22,615 nt of DNA from NCBI GenBank assembly GCA_949296915.1, contig CASFPX010000023.1:1-22615 (forward strand), read 5' to 3'. Made by a program: the position numbers and the translations under genes. Of the stretch, positions 15,168 through 22,179 are shown in pieces. Under the pieces are notes generated by a model. The model did no database searches, had not been told where the DNA came from, and saw only the letters and a list, made by a program, of their open reading frames with translations. Each line of letters begins with the position of its first letter. The first letter of the stretch is position 1. The DNA comes from Onthovicinus sp900555545 (GTDB taxonomy: Bacteria; Bacillota; Clostridia; Oscillospirales; Acutalibacteraceae).

Positions 15168-15241
15168 GTTGTTTGCAAGTGAGATTTTAATGTGTATCTC
15201 AAGCGGTTGTAAATCCTCTATTTGCTTATAAGTTCCTTACT

Positions 15242-15862
15242 TTAATCAAACTGTGCTTTCCAGTTTTCATTGTAATATGCGTCAAAGCACAGTTGGATTT
15301 GTTCTGCTGTAGTCTTTTCCGTTGCAAGATTGTCCGGCAGTTTGTCCCGGTCAAAATATCCGGTTTCCGTTGTTTCGATATTTTCAGCGAAAGAGCCACC
15401 GGTTTTCCGACACGAAACAAATATCTTGATAACGCCGTAAGCGTAATTTCGCACATTGTGCAGCCGCCAGTCCTGAACGGCGATCAGCTTATCGGCTGTC
15501 ACATCCAAGCCGGTTTCTTCTTTAACTTCCTTTATCACATTGGAAGCCACCGACTGATCCACATCGCACCAGCCGCCGGGGAGCGACCATGTGCCGTTGT
15601 TTTCATGCACGAGCAGAATTTTTCCGTCCTGAAAAACCGCCGCCCTTGTGTCGATTTTCGGCGTTTGATAGCCGCTTTCATTACAAAACAGGTCTTTTAC
15701 CGTATCCATGGGTGTGTCGGAAAGCCGGCTCATCATTTCTGCGGAAATTTCCCGGATACGGGTGTAGCGTTCCCAGTCAAATTTGTCCTTTCCGTATGTT
15801 AATCCCGCTTGGGCAAGACTTTGCAGTTCGATTGCCCATTGAAGCCACTTGTTATTCTCCAT
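15242..15862 (-). CDS. NUDIX hydrolase with N-terminal NUDIX-associated domain (YjhB-like)
   Basis: A 206-residue protein. Residues 1-65 match the helical domain found before many ADP-ribose pyrophosphatase-type NUDIX enzymes (KWLQWAIELQSLAQAGLTY). The catalytic box is LPGGWCDVDQSVASNVIKEVKEETGL: the KEVKEE core supplies the metal-binding glutamates, while the Gx5E glutamate is replaced by Gln, as in other members of this subfamily with PGGWCDV. It should cleave a nucleoside diphosphate linked to another moiety, ADP-ribose being the usual guess. It is last in a leftward set; its ATG is 5 bases after the stop of the acetyltransferase gene, with AGGTGAGG as ribosome binding site overlapping that gene's end, so the two are co-translated. 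Confidence 0.92.
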   Translation of the reverse strand: MENNKWLQWAIELQSLAQAGLTYGKDKFDWERYTRIREISAEMMSRLSDTPMDTVKDLFCNESGYQTPKIDTRAAVFQDGKILLVHENNGTWSLPGGWCDVDQSVASNVIKEVKEETGLDVTADKLIAVQDWRLHNVRNYAYGVIKIFVSCRKTGGSFAENIETTETGYFDRDKLPDNLATEKTTAEQIQLCFDAYYNENWKAQFD

Positions 15863-15867
15863 AAGAT

Positions 15868-16470
15868 TTACCTCACCTGATACTCCTGCGTGACCTCGCC
15901 GTCAAAAGACCGGATGACTTTGCACGGATTTCCGACTGCAACGCAATTTGCGGGTATAGAACGTGTCACAACACTACCCGCACCAATCACGCTGTTTTCG
16001 CCTATCGTCACGCCGGCCAGCAGAATGCAACCTCCGCCGATCCAGACATTATCTTTGATTTCAACAGGGCGGGCATATGTCCGAAAAAAGACCGTTTTCG
16101 AATCTTCCCGATTTGCGATTAACCTTTCCTGCGGCAAGACGGGATGCGCTGAAGTGTAAATCTGAACATTGGACGCAATCAATACACGGCTGCCGATCCG
16201 AATCGGTTTATTATCCACAAATGTGCAATTCATGTTAATGATAACGTCATCGCCCAAAAAGATGTTCTTCCCGTAATCGCAGTGAAACGGCGTATCGATC
16301 ACGACATTTTTTCCAATGCCGCCGAACAACTCGCTTAAAATCCGATTCCTTTTCTGCCTGTCATGGTAGTCGGTTAAATAATACGCTCTTGTCAACTCTC
16401 TTGCCCGGGCAATGACGGACAGCGTTTCAGGGGCGTCTGTTTCTAAAAAATCTTCCGATGTATAATACAT
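15868..16470 (-). CDS. Hexapeptide-repeat sugar O-acetyltransferase (maltose/galactoside acetyltransferase-like)
   Basis: A 200-residue acetyl-CoA-dependent enzyme of the left-handed beta-helix family. Residues 5-55 are the N-terminal helical domain of maltose acetyltransferases. Hexapeptide repeats (GKNVVI, GDDVIINMNCTFVD, IGSRVLIASNVQI, IKDNVWIGGGCIL, IGENSVIGAGSVV) form the beta-helix, and TSAHPV holds the catalytic histidine (His109). It would acetylate a free sugar or thiogalactoside-like acceptor in the cytosol, possibly for detoxification. GGAGG lies just upstream of ATG 16470. It is 63 bases after the AraC regulator gene and 5 bases before the NUDIX gene. Confidence 0.92.
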   Translation of the reverse strand: MYYTSEDFLETDAPETLSVIARARELTRAYYLTDYHDRQKRNRILSELFGGIGKNVVIDTPFHCDYGKNIFLGDDVIINMNCTFVDNKPIRIGSRVLIASNVQIYTSAHPVLPQERLIANREDSKTVFFRTYARPVEIKDNVWIGGGCILLAGVTIGENSVIGAGSVVTRSIPANCVAVGNPCKVIRSFDGEVTQEYQVR

Positions 16471-16533
16471 ATTCCATCCTCCGGCACTTTTCTTTATCTA
16501 TCATAATAAAGACAGCGCCGCTTTTTTTCTGTA

Positions 16534-17457
16534 TTATTTCGGACAATTTATAGGATTATCCTGCCATTTTTTGCGGTACTGCACAGGTGTACAGTTCATG
16601 CAGTCCTTAAAAATCCTGCTAAAATAGCTGCTGTCGCCCAAACCGCAGGCATATCCAATATCGGCAATCGATTCCTGACTGTTCACAAGCAACCTGCACG
16701 CTTCCTGCAATCGGCAGCTGCGAATATAATCCGTCGGTGTAGTGTGCAGATAGTTCCGAAAAAGCCGAAAGCAGGCCCGTTCGCTTAAATATGCTGCGTC
16801 TGCAAGATCGGAAATCGAGATTTTTTCTGCGTAATGTTCATGAATATAAATCATCATCATTTTAAGCCGATCATCGTTTTTGTCATACGAGTCGGCTTTC
16901 CGTATTTGTTCGGAAAGCAAATCAAAAAGTAATAGCCATATTTGTGACAAGGCTTCCCGTATTTTTATTTCGCAGCCAATCTCTTGATCCGATATTTCAA
17001 AAGCATTGCGAATCAAACGCAGGATTTGGGCGTGCCGATCATGCTCGGGGGAAAACGCAGCGATTTCAATTTGTGGCGCCGTAATAATCGGCATAACATA
17101 TTTTGTTTCTATCCGGCTGCCGTGATGACCGGAAATGAAGTCCGGATCAAAAATATGAAGAAGCTGAATGGTTTTATCTCCATGAGCAGACATCGGTTTT
17201 GTCATGTGCAGGACATTTGAGTTTACAAATCCGCCCATACCGGCAGAAAACAGCAAACGGCCTTTCGTTGTGTAATACTCTAAAGCCCCGCTTTCGATGT
17301 AGAAAAGCTCGACCGGCCTATGCCAGTGCCAAGGCACAAGCCGACCGTCGTATTCGTCAATTTGGGCACGGGTGGAGATATAGGGGAAATCAGATAAAAA
17401 CCCGGGTAATCGCTCTTCTTTGTTTGGAAGAAGCTCAATGCTTTTCAGGTTCTTCAT
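16534..17457 (-). CDS. AraC family transcriptional regulator with cupin sensor domain
   Basis: A 307-residue regulator. The N-terminal domain has the cupin-type ligand pocket sequence WHWHRPVELFYIESGALEYYTT (about residues 42-63). The C-terminal 100 residues contain two helix-turn-helix units, ending in SIADIGYACGLGDSSYFSRIFKDCMNCTPVQYR, the AraC/XylS signature. Members usually bind a sugar or related small molecule and activate nearby genes; the adjacent sugar acetyltransferase and NUDIX gene are likely targets. ATG 17457 is chosen: GGGAG lies 9 bases upstream and the residues before it are not family-like; the longer frame would overlap the upstream GNAT gene. The gap to that gene is 31 bases, so the regulator may be co-transcribed with the acetyltransferases. 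Confidence 0.93.
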   Translation of the reverse strand: MKNLKSIELLPNKEERLPGFLSDFPYISTRAQIDEYDGRLVPWHWHRPVELFYIESGALEYYTTKGRLLFSAGMGGFVNSNVLHMTKPMSAHGDKTIQLLHIFDPDFISGHHGSRIETKYVMPIITAPQIEIAAFSPEHDRHAQILRLIRNAFEISDQEIGCEIKIREALSQIWLLLFDLLSEQIRKADSYDKNDDRLKMMMIYIHEHYAEKISISDLADAAYLSERACFRLFRNYLHTTPTDYIRSCRLQEACRLLVNSQESIADIGYACGLGDSSYFSRIFKDCMNCTPVQYRKKWQDNPINCPK

Positions 17458-17488
17458 TTCCGGATTCTCCCGCTTGGAATTGACATAT

Positions 17489-17953
17489 TCATCGGCTTTC
17501 CTCCGCTGTTTTTCCAAAGCGCATATACAGCAGGGGGTAAGGGTTTCCCTGTTCATCAAGGTCTGTCCGTTTGTAAACCTGAAAGCCCATGTGTTCATAA
17601 AACCCTTTTGCCTGCGGGTTCTGCTCGTTGACTGCCAGCCGTTTTACACCATAGTTTTCAATCCCGTATTGGATCAGGCGCTTTCCCAGTCCTTTTCCCC
17701 GTTCTTCCGGGGAGATAAACAGCATTTCCAGCGTACCGTCCTCAATTCCCATAAATGCCGCGGGTTGACCTGTCTCATCTTCCGCAATTATAAGATGGGC
17801 GATCCCATTCAGCGCCTGCGGGACATACTCTTTGATACTCTTGATTTCATCGTCTGACAGAAACAGGTGGGTGGCTCTTACGGCGCTTTCCCACACCGCC
17901 AACAGCCGTTCCATCAAATCCGGTGTCCTGTTTGTTATTTCAATAATTTTCAT
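17489..17953 (-). CDS. GNAT family N-acetyltransferase
   Basis: A 154-residue acetyltransferase. The acetyl-CoA pyrophosphate-binding loop is in EMLFISPEERGKGLGKRL (motif A, R-G-K-G-L-G); the later NPQAKGFYEHMGFQVYKR segment (motif B, with FYEHMGF) is the other family mark. The start at 17953 has GGAGG 6 bases upstream. It is co-directional with the PaiA-like gene (30-base gap) and the AraC gene. The acceptor cannot be predicted; small proteins of this shape acetylate amino groups of metabolites, antibiotics or proteins. Confidence 0.92.
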   Translation of the reverse strand: MKIIEITNRTPDLMERLLAVWESAVRATHLFLSDDEIKSIKEYVPQALNGIAHLIIAEDETGQPAAFMGIEDGTLEMLFISPEERGKGLGKRLIQYGIENYGVKRLAVNEQNPQAKGFYEHMGFQVYKRTDLDEQGNPYPLLYMRFGKTAEESR

Positions 17954-17983
17954 AGTCGCCTCCGCATATCCTTTATTTTTATT

Positions 17984-18508
17984 TCAGGAAATGCTTAAAT
18001 CCTTTCGCATAATGTAATCGGTCTGCACATCTTCGCCCATAACAAACGAATGTGTCCCTATTTGATGGAAACCATTGCGTTTATAAAAGCGGATTGCCTT
18101 TTCATTCTTTTCCCAAACGCCGAGCCAGACATATTTTTTCTTCCGCTCAACCGCCATCCGAATCGCCTGTTCCATCAAATAGCGGCCCAAGCCCTCGCCC
18201 TGAAATCTGCCGGATATATAGATCCTTTCGATTTCCAGCGACGCAGGATCGTTCACATCTGTCTGCGACGGAGCTTCGTTTACTTTCAGATAACCCGCCA
18301 ATTTTTCGCCGGAGAGCAGGAAGAAAAACATCGAGTTTTTATCCGATAATTCCCTGCACAGTTTTTCCCTGTCAAATGCACACCGCAGATATTCCTCCAT
18401 ATTTTCCGGCGTATTGAACGCCGCAAAGGTCTCGTAATAGATTTGAATGGACAGCGTACGAAGCTCGTCTATATCCTCCATCTTGCACTGTTTCAAAGAT
18501 ATGTCCAT
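17984..18508 (-). CDS. paiA: PaiA-like polyamine/GNAT N-acetyltransferase
   Basis: A 174-residue GNAT enzyme that strongly resembles Bacillus subtilis PaiA, a spermidine/spermine acetyltransferase, as I remember that sequence: TPENMEEYLRCAFDREKLCRELSDKNS, LEIERIYISGRFQGEGLGRYLMEQAI (acetyl-CoA loop with Q-G-E-G-L-G), YVWLGVWEKNEKAIRFYKRNGF and MGEDVQTDYIM appear in the same order. It likely transfers acetyl from acetyl-CoA to a polyamine or similar amine. PaiB, its partner in Bacillus, is not here. Its ATG follows the TAG of a DUF1989 remnant with no gap, and the ribosome binding site (AAGAGAT) is weak, so its translation may have depended on the gene that is now broken. Confidence 0.85.
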   Translation of the reverse strand: MDISLKQCKMEDIDELRTLSIQIYYETFAAFNTPENMEEYLRCAFDREKLCRELSDKNSMFFFLLSGEKLAGYLKVNEAPSQTDVNDPASLEIERIYISGRFQGEGLGRYLMEQAIRMAVERKKKYVWLGVWEKNEKAIRFYKRNGFHQIGTHSFVMGEDVQTDYIMRKDLSIS

Positions 18509-18765
18509 CTAAATATCTCTTATTCTATCTATGCTGATTTCAATGGCGGTACATCTGCCGCTGTTTGTGTCCGATTCTGAAACACTGCAAGCGGAAATCC
18601 CCACAATACAATCCACCAGAACTTTCAAAACAACTTTATCACTGGCCTTTGAGACAGGCTTCTCAATCACAATCTTCCCGCTTGGTTCAATACAGGTATT
18701 CATGATTTTATTGCAGTTTCCTCCACATTCAGTTTAAGATTTTCTGCAATATACCGTTCCGATTG
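18509..18765 (-). pseudogene. C-terminal remnant of a DUF1989 (urea carboxylase-associated) gene
   Basis: The 64 codons from 18703 to the TAG at 18509-18511 read MNTCIEPSGKIVIEKPVSK, then a stretch ending VGISACSVSESDTNSGRCTAIEISI. This looks like the last part of DUF1989 proteins, whose C-terminus has a conserved MNT...IEP region and an ACS/ACP...C-x-G-x-C-T segment; full proteins have 200 or more residues. Upstream, a different minus-strand frame (18703-18765) encodes QSERYIAENLKLNVEETAIKS before a stop and looks like the preceding protein segment shifted by a small deletion. The N-terminal two-thirds are missing and replaced within about 60 bases by the repeat at 18788-18824 and the SDR gene. 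The family call is from memory of conserved motifs. Confidence 0.55.
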
Positions 18766-18787
18766 TCTTTACCGTTTGTTTTCAAAA

Positions 18788-18824
18788 CCTTCGTTACGGA
18801 ACCTCATCATTTGGAGCCCTCTCA
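18788..18824 (-). repeat. Right copy of the 37-bp inverted repeat bounding the accessory block
   Basis: Read on the minus strand from 18824, it runs from TGAGAGGGCTCC to TAACGAAGG and matches 14675-14711 in 25 of 37 positions without gaps. Its first base directly follows the stop codon (18825-18827) of the SDR gene. No target-site duplication of four or more bases is obvious outside the two copies. Confidence 0.5.
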
Positions 18825-19631
18825 TTATTTTAAATAAATCATTTTTAAAATCCGTTCAGCTGTGTTCCACGGCAGCAGCCGCTGGAGGAACAGAAGCGCT
18901 TTGTACTCAAAACCAACAGCAGAACGCACAGGTGGATTTTTTTTGGCGGCGATTTTCAGCGCAAGACGGGAGACGCTCTCCGGCGGACGGCCGTTTAACT
19001 CGTCGTGCTCCATTTGTGCCACCGCCTTTTTGCATCGCTCGTAGTAGGGGGAGTCGGTGTTTGAAAACTTTCGCGCTCCGGTAAATCCGGTATGCGTGTC
19101 GCCCGGTTCGATCAGGCAGGCCTTAATGCCATATTCCGCACACTCCATCCGAAGACACTCGGCATAGGCCTCCAGTGCGTATTTGCAGGAGGAGTAGTGG
19201 GACTGAAATGGAATCGGAACGCGCCCTGCCACGGAGCTGACAATCAGGATCAGCCCATGCCGCTGGCTTCGCATATCGGGCATGTATATCTGGTTGACGC
19301 GCAGTACGCCATAGTAGTTGGTGTCCATCTGACGCTGTACCAGATCAAGCGGCGTATCCTCCGCCGCGCCGGCAATCCCAAAGCCAGCGCTGTGGATCAG
19401 GATATTGACAGCGCCTGTTTTTTCATAGGCGCTGCGGATGGACTCCATGTCCGTGACATCTGCTCGAATGGAGTGGATTTTTCCGCTTCCAACGCACTCT
19501 GTCCCTTCCTCACACTTGCGGGAAAGCGCGTAAACCGTGCAGCCTTCCCTTGCAAAGGCGAGCGCACACGCCCTGCCCAATCCGCTGCTCCCACCGGTAA
19601 TCAGGACCCGGTTACCATATGGATTTTTCAT
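18825..19631 (-). CDS. Short-chain dehydrogenase/reductase
   Basis: A 268-residue NAD(P)-dependent oxidoreductase of the classical SDR superfamily. The cofactor loop is TGGSSGLG (13-20), followed by HSAG (80-83, the NNAG position), the catalytic serine in IVSSVAG (132-133) and the pair Tyr146/Lys150 in YSSCK. SRK after the second strand (37-39) favours NADP(H). The substrate is unknown: alcohol, ketosteroid or polyketide-type ketone reductions are all possible. GGGAG is located ahead of ATG 19631, and a candidate -10 (TACAAT, minus strand) lies next to a palindrome at 19664-19676. It is the first gene outside the accessory block, and the block's right repeat begins one base after its stop codon. 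Confidence 0.93.
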   Translation of the reverse strand: MKNPYGNRVLITGGSSGLGRACALAFAREGCTVYALSRKCEEGTECVGSGKIHSIRADVTDMESIRSAYEKTGAVNILIHSAGFGIAGAAEDTPLDLVQRQMDTNYYGVLRVNQIYMPDMRSQRHGLILIVSSVAGRVPIPFQSHYSSCKYALEAYAECLRMECAEYGIKACLIEPGDTHTGFTGARKFSNTDSPYYERCKKAVAQMEHDELNGRPPESVSRLALKIAAKKNPPVRSAVGFEYKALLFLQRLLPWNTAERILKMIYLK

Positions 19632-19663
19632 CGTACCATCTCCCGGCTGTTTTTTTTATTGTA

Positions 19664-19676
19664 CCACAAGATGTGG
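19664..19676. promoter_or_regulatory. Palindromic candidate operator between SDR and HAD genes
   Basis: CCACA-AGA-TGTGG, a perfect palindrome with 5-base arms, lies just upstream of a minus-strand -10-like TACAAT (19659-19664). A further TTTGTGG follows at 19678-19684. The placement over the SDR promoter suggests a regulator site, but the arms are short. Confidence 0.35.
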
Positions 19677-19697
19677 ATTTTGTGGAGTGGGAATCTA

Positions 19698-19726
19698 TTG
19701 ACGTGAGGACGATTGCGGCCTATAAT
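19698..19726 (+). promoter_or_regulatory. Promoter of the HAD hydrolase gene
   Basis: TTGACG (19698-19703), 17-base spacer, perfect TATAAT (19721-19726), with the ATG at 19759 about 32 bases further on. Confidence 0.8.
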
Positions 19727-19758
19727 GGAACGGAATACTGAGAGGCGGAGGTCCTGCT

Positions 19759-20403
19759 ATGCTGAAAACTGTAATTTTTGATCTGGACGGCACGATTGGT
19801 GATACCCTGCCGCTGTGCGTGGCGGCATTTAAACGGGCGATCGAGCCCCTCGGCGGCGTAACGCTGACACCGCGCGAAATCATTTCCCATTTTGGCCCAT
19901 CGGAGGAAGGCGTAATTCGTGAGCTCTTCCCGGACCGGTATGAGGAAGCGGTCGAGCTGTTTATTGCCAGCTACCGCGAACTTCACGATATGGCGCCAAA
20001 GCCGTTTGATGGGATTCCAGAACTGCTGACTTTTTTAAAGTCTAAAGGGATTCGGAATACGATCGTCACTGGAAAGGGAATGCGCACGCTACGTATTACG
20101 TTGGAAAAGTATGGGATTGCCAGCCTTTTTGATCTTCTGGAAGCCGGTTCCCCGGAGGGACCCTGTAAAGCGGCAAAAATTCGGAAGATTCTGGAGGAAT
20201 TAGGTGTTTCCGAGCAGGAGGCACTCTACGTTGGCGATGCACCGACGGATATCACGGAGTCACGCGAGGCAGGCGTCAAGGTGGCGTCGGCAGCATGGGC
20301 CTCCACGGCAGAGCCGGCAGTGCTTGAGGAGATGAATCCAGGGATGGTATTTTGCAGTGTAAAGGATTTATCTAATTATCTAAAAGAAAAATTAAACGTA
20401 TAG
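19759..20403 (+). CDS. HAD family phosphatase (phosphoglycolate phosphatase-like)
   Basis: A 214-residue HAD hydrolase with a C1-type cap. Motif I is FDLDGT (nucleophile Asp8, general acid Asp10), motif II is VTGK (Thr104), motif III Lys137/Lys140 in the GPCKAAK stretch, and motif IV GDAPTD (159-164). Spacing and length match the Gph/PpaX group, which removes phosphate from phosphoglycolate or small organic phosphates. The substrate is not fixed by sequence. Start 19759 has GGAGG 7 bases upstream and its own promoter (19698-19726). The stop is followed by 71 bases to pyrB with a separate, weaker promoter; no terminator is evident, so read-through into pyrB is possible. Confidence 0.92.
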   Translation: MLKTVIFDLDGTIGDTLPLCVAAFKRAIEPLGGVTLTPREIISHFGPSEEGVIRELFPDRYEEAVELFIASYRELHDMAPKPFDGIPELLTFLKSKGIRNTIVTGKGMRTLRITLEKYGIASLFDLLEAGSPEGPCKAAKIRKILEELGVSEQEALYVGDAPTDITESREAGVKVASAAWASTAEPAVLEEMNPGMVFCSVKDLSNYLKEKLNV

Positions 20404-20409
20404 CCACCC

Positions 20410-20438
20410 TTGTACTGTGGACGAGATACTGGTAAAAT
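20410..20438 (+). promoter_or_regulatory. Possible weak promoter of pyrB
   Basis: TTGTAC (20410-20415), 17-base spacer, TAAAAT (20433-20438). No PyrR-binding loop or attenuator hairpin is visible in the short leader before 20475. Confidence 0.4.
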
Positions 20439-20474
20439 AATGGGTAAGACAGAATAGGACAAGGGGATATCTTA

Positions 20475-21536
20475 ATGGATACGAAACATTTAATTGATCT
20501 CGATCAGCTCTCCTTGGCGGAATTGGATGAGATCATCCAACTGGCGAAGGAGATTCGGAGCAACCCGGCAGCCTATATGGACCGCTGCCACGGTAAGATT
20601 ATGGCGACGCTGTTCTATGAACCATCCACACGGACGCAGATGTCCTTTCAAACGGCGATGCTACGTTTGGGCGGCAGGATTATCGGATTTGACAATCCCA
20701 ATAACTCTTCGGTCTCAAAAGGCGAGAGCCTACAGGACACCATTCGCATTGTAAGCGCTTACGCGGATATCTTGGTCATGCGCAATCCGCTCGAGGGATC
20801 GGCCTATGCGGCCTCTCTCTACTCCAGGTGCCCGGTGATCAATGCGGGGGATGGCGGTCATCTGCATCCGACTCAAACGCTAACAGACGTCGTGACGCTC
20901 TCTATGGAGATCGGACGCCTTGATCACATGACTGTCGGCCTGTGTGGCGATATGAAGAACGGACGCACCGTTCATTCTCTCATCAAGTGCTTGTCCAAGT
21001 ACCCGGGCAACCGTTTTGTCATGATCTCCACACCGGAGCTGCGGATCCCGGAATACATCGAGAATGTCCTGCGGGAGAGCGGCTGTTCTTATGAGTTCCG
21101 TGACACACTGGAGGAGGCGATTGGGGAGCTTGATGTGCTCTATATGACGCGCATTCAGGGCGAACGTTTTGCCAGCCGCGCGGAGTATGAGCGCCAAAAG
21201 GGCGTCTATATCCTGGATACACAGCGGCTAAAATTGGCCAAGCCAACGCTCAAGATTCTTCATCCGTTGCCGCGTGTGGATGAGATCGAGCAGGAGGTGG
21301 ATTATGACCCGCGTGCAAAGTATTTTGAGCAAGCGGAGTATGGGATGTATGCGCGCATGGCACTGATCCTGAAGATGATCGGGAAGAAGTATCCTCCAGC
21401 TAAAAGAATCGAAAATGAATCCGGCGGGCACTGTACCAATCCGCGCTGTGTTACTCAGTCGGAGGGATATCTGCCTAAGCTCTACTGCGTGCATGGAGAG
21501 ATAAAGGAGTGCCGTTACTGCAATGCTAAAATCTAA
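20475..21536 (+). CDS. pyrB: Aspartate carbamoyltransferase with a C-terminal PyrI-like zinc-knuckle extension
   Basis: A 353-residue enzyme that joins carbamoyl phosphate and aspartate in the second step of pyrimidine synthesis. FYEPSTRTQMSF (47-58, with Ser51-Thr54) binds carbamoyl phosphate; SKGES (81-85) supplies the lysine contributed from the adjacent subunit; HPTQTL (131-136) and HPLPRVDEI (263-271) bind substrate. Catalytic chains are usually about 305-310 residues. The extra 40 residues carry Cys320-x4-Cys325 and Cys346-x2-Cys349 (plus Cys338). That is the spacing of the four zinc ligands of PyrI (C-x4-C and C-x2-C), the regulatory chain of class B enzymes, here without PyrI's nucleotide-binding domain. 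No pyrI gene follows. Start 20475 has AAGGGG 8 bases upstream. The last 14 bases overlap the next gene. Confidence 0.95.
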   Translation: MDTKHLIDLDQLSLAELDEIIQLAKEIRSNPAAYMDRCHGKIMATLFYEPSTRTQMSFQTAMLRLGGRIIGFDNPNNSSVSKGESLQDTIRIVSAYADILVMRNPLEGSAYAASLYSRCPVINAGDGGHLHPTQTLTDVVTLSMEIGRLDHMTVGLCGDMKNGRTVHSLIKCLSKYPGNRFVMISTPELRIPEYIENVLRESGCSYEFRDTLEEAIGELDVLYMTRIQGERFASRAEYERQKGVYILDTQRLKLAKPTLKILHPLPRVDEIEQEVDYDPRAKYFEQAEYGMYARMALILKMIGKKYPPAKRIENESGGHCTNPRCVTQSEGYLPKLYCVHGEIKECRYCNAKI

Positions 21537-22131
21537 AAGAAAGCCGGTGGAGTCCGGCGAAAAACCGTCCGTTCTGGTTTTATATGGCTCCCCTCATTCC
21601 AAAGGGAATACCTGGCGCCTCTATGAGGCTTTTGCACAGTCCATCCCAAAGGGCGCCACAGTCCAGGTGTATTCTGCCTATGACCACCGTCCCGAACCTT
21701 GCCTGGACTGCGGATATTGCTCCCGGCACGAGGGATGCTCTCAGCATGATCTGGATGATTTTATGGCTGCGTTTGAGGCGTGCGACATTTTTGTCGTGGT
21801 GACCCCTGTATACTACAATTCTTTTCCTGCGCCACTCAAAGCGGTGATAGATCGCTTTCAGCGCTATTTCAGTGCCCGGTTTGACCGCGGTGTCAAACCG
21901 CCTATTGCCAAACCTCGGGTTGCCGCTGTCCTGGCGACATGTGGTTCAGGCGAACGTGATGGCCTGAACGAGGTGAGGGCACAGTTTAAACGTGCAGCGA
22001 CCGTACTCAACTGCACGGTGGCGGGTGCCGCCTTTGCGCGCGGTACAGATGAAACCGGGGTCACGGAAAAAGCACGCGACAGCGCACGAAGGCTGGGCGA
22101 AAAAATTTTTGATGGCTGGATGTTTGAATAG
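21523..22131 (+). CDS. Flavodoxin-like NAD(P)H-dependent oxidoreductase (iron-sulfur-type cysteine motif)
   Basis: A 202-residue protein of the NADPH-dependent FMN reductase/flavodoxin-fold group. LVLYGSPHSKGNT (18-30) is the FMN phosphate loop. Cys60-x2-Cys63-x2-Cys66-x5-Cys72 (PCLDCGYCSRHEGC) followed by DDF is a cysteine cluster common in anaerobe members of this family. PVYYNSFPAPLKAVIDRF (95-112) is the second flavin-binding segment. It likely reduces quinones or similar acceptors. The ATG at 21523 is inside the 3' end of pyrB (14-base overlap); this gives translational coupling but no obvious functional link. Confidence 0.9.
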   Translation: MLKSKRKPVESGEKPSVLVLYGSPHSKGNTWRLYEAFAQSIPKGATVQVYSAYDHRPEPCLDCGYCSRHEGCSQHDLDDFMAAFEACDIFVVVTPVYYNSFPAPLKAVIDRFQRYFSARFDRGVKPPIAKPRVAAVLATCGSGERDGLNEVRAQFKRAATVLNCTVAGAAFARGTDETGVTEKARDSARRLGEKIFDGWMFE

Positions 22132-22179
22132 AAGGAAGAGAACAACAAACAATAGGAACATAATTTGGAGGTGTTTTAT

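Larger units (their letters stand above)
14757..15241. other. Gene-poor stretch, probably mobile-element-derived
   Basis: No convincing full-length gene is found in this 485-base stretch. It contains a 9-bp hairpin (14853-14861 with 14873-14881), a promoter-like site on the minus strand (15139-15167) and a short minus-strand frame (14986-15111). The minus-strand reading NRKKK and PESRLQRELSPLPMRT between about 14765 and 14900 reminds me of sequence found beside clostridial conjugative elements, but I cannot confirm it without a search. It may be the scar of an integration event at the left edge of the accessory block. Confidence 0.4.

Noticed and set aside
15242..15862. Inactive NUDIX because Gx5E glutamate is Gln
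   Set aside because: Members of the PGGWCDV subfamily commonly vary here and the KEVKEE metal-binding core is intact, so loss of activity is not claimed.
16534..17598. Longer AraC start at 17598
   Set aside because: It would overlap the GNAT gene by 110 bases and add residues unlike the family; 17457 has a good ribosome binding site.
19092..19706. Plus-strand open frame of 204 codons
   Set aside because: It is antisense to the SDR gene, which has the full catalytic set.
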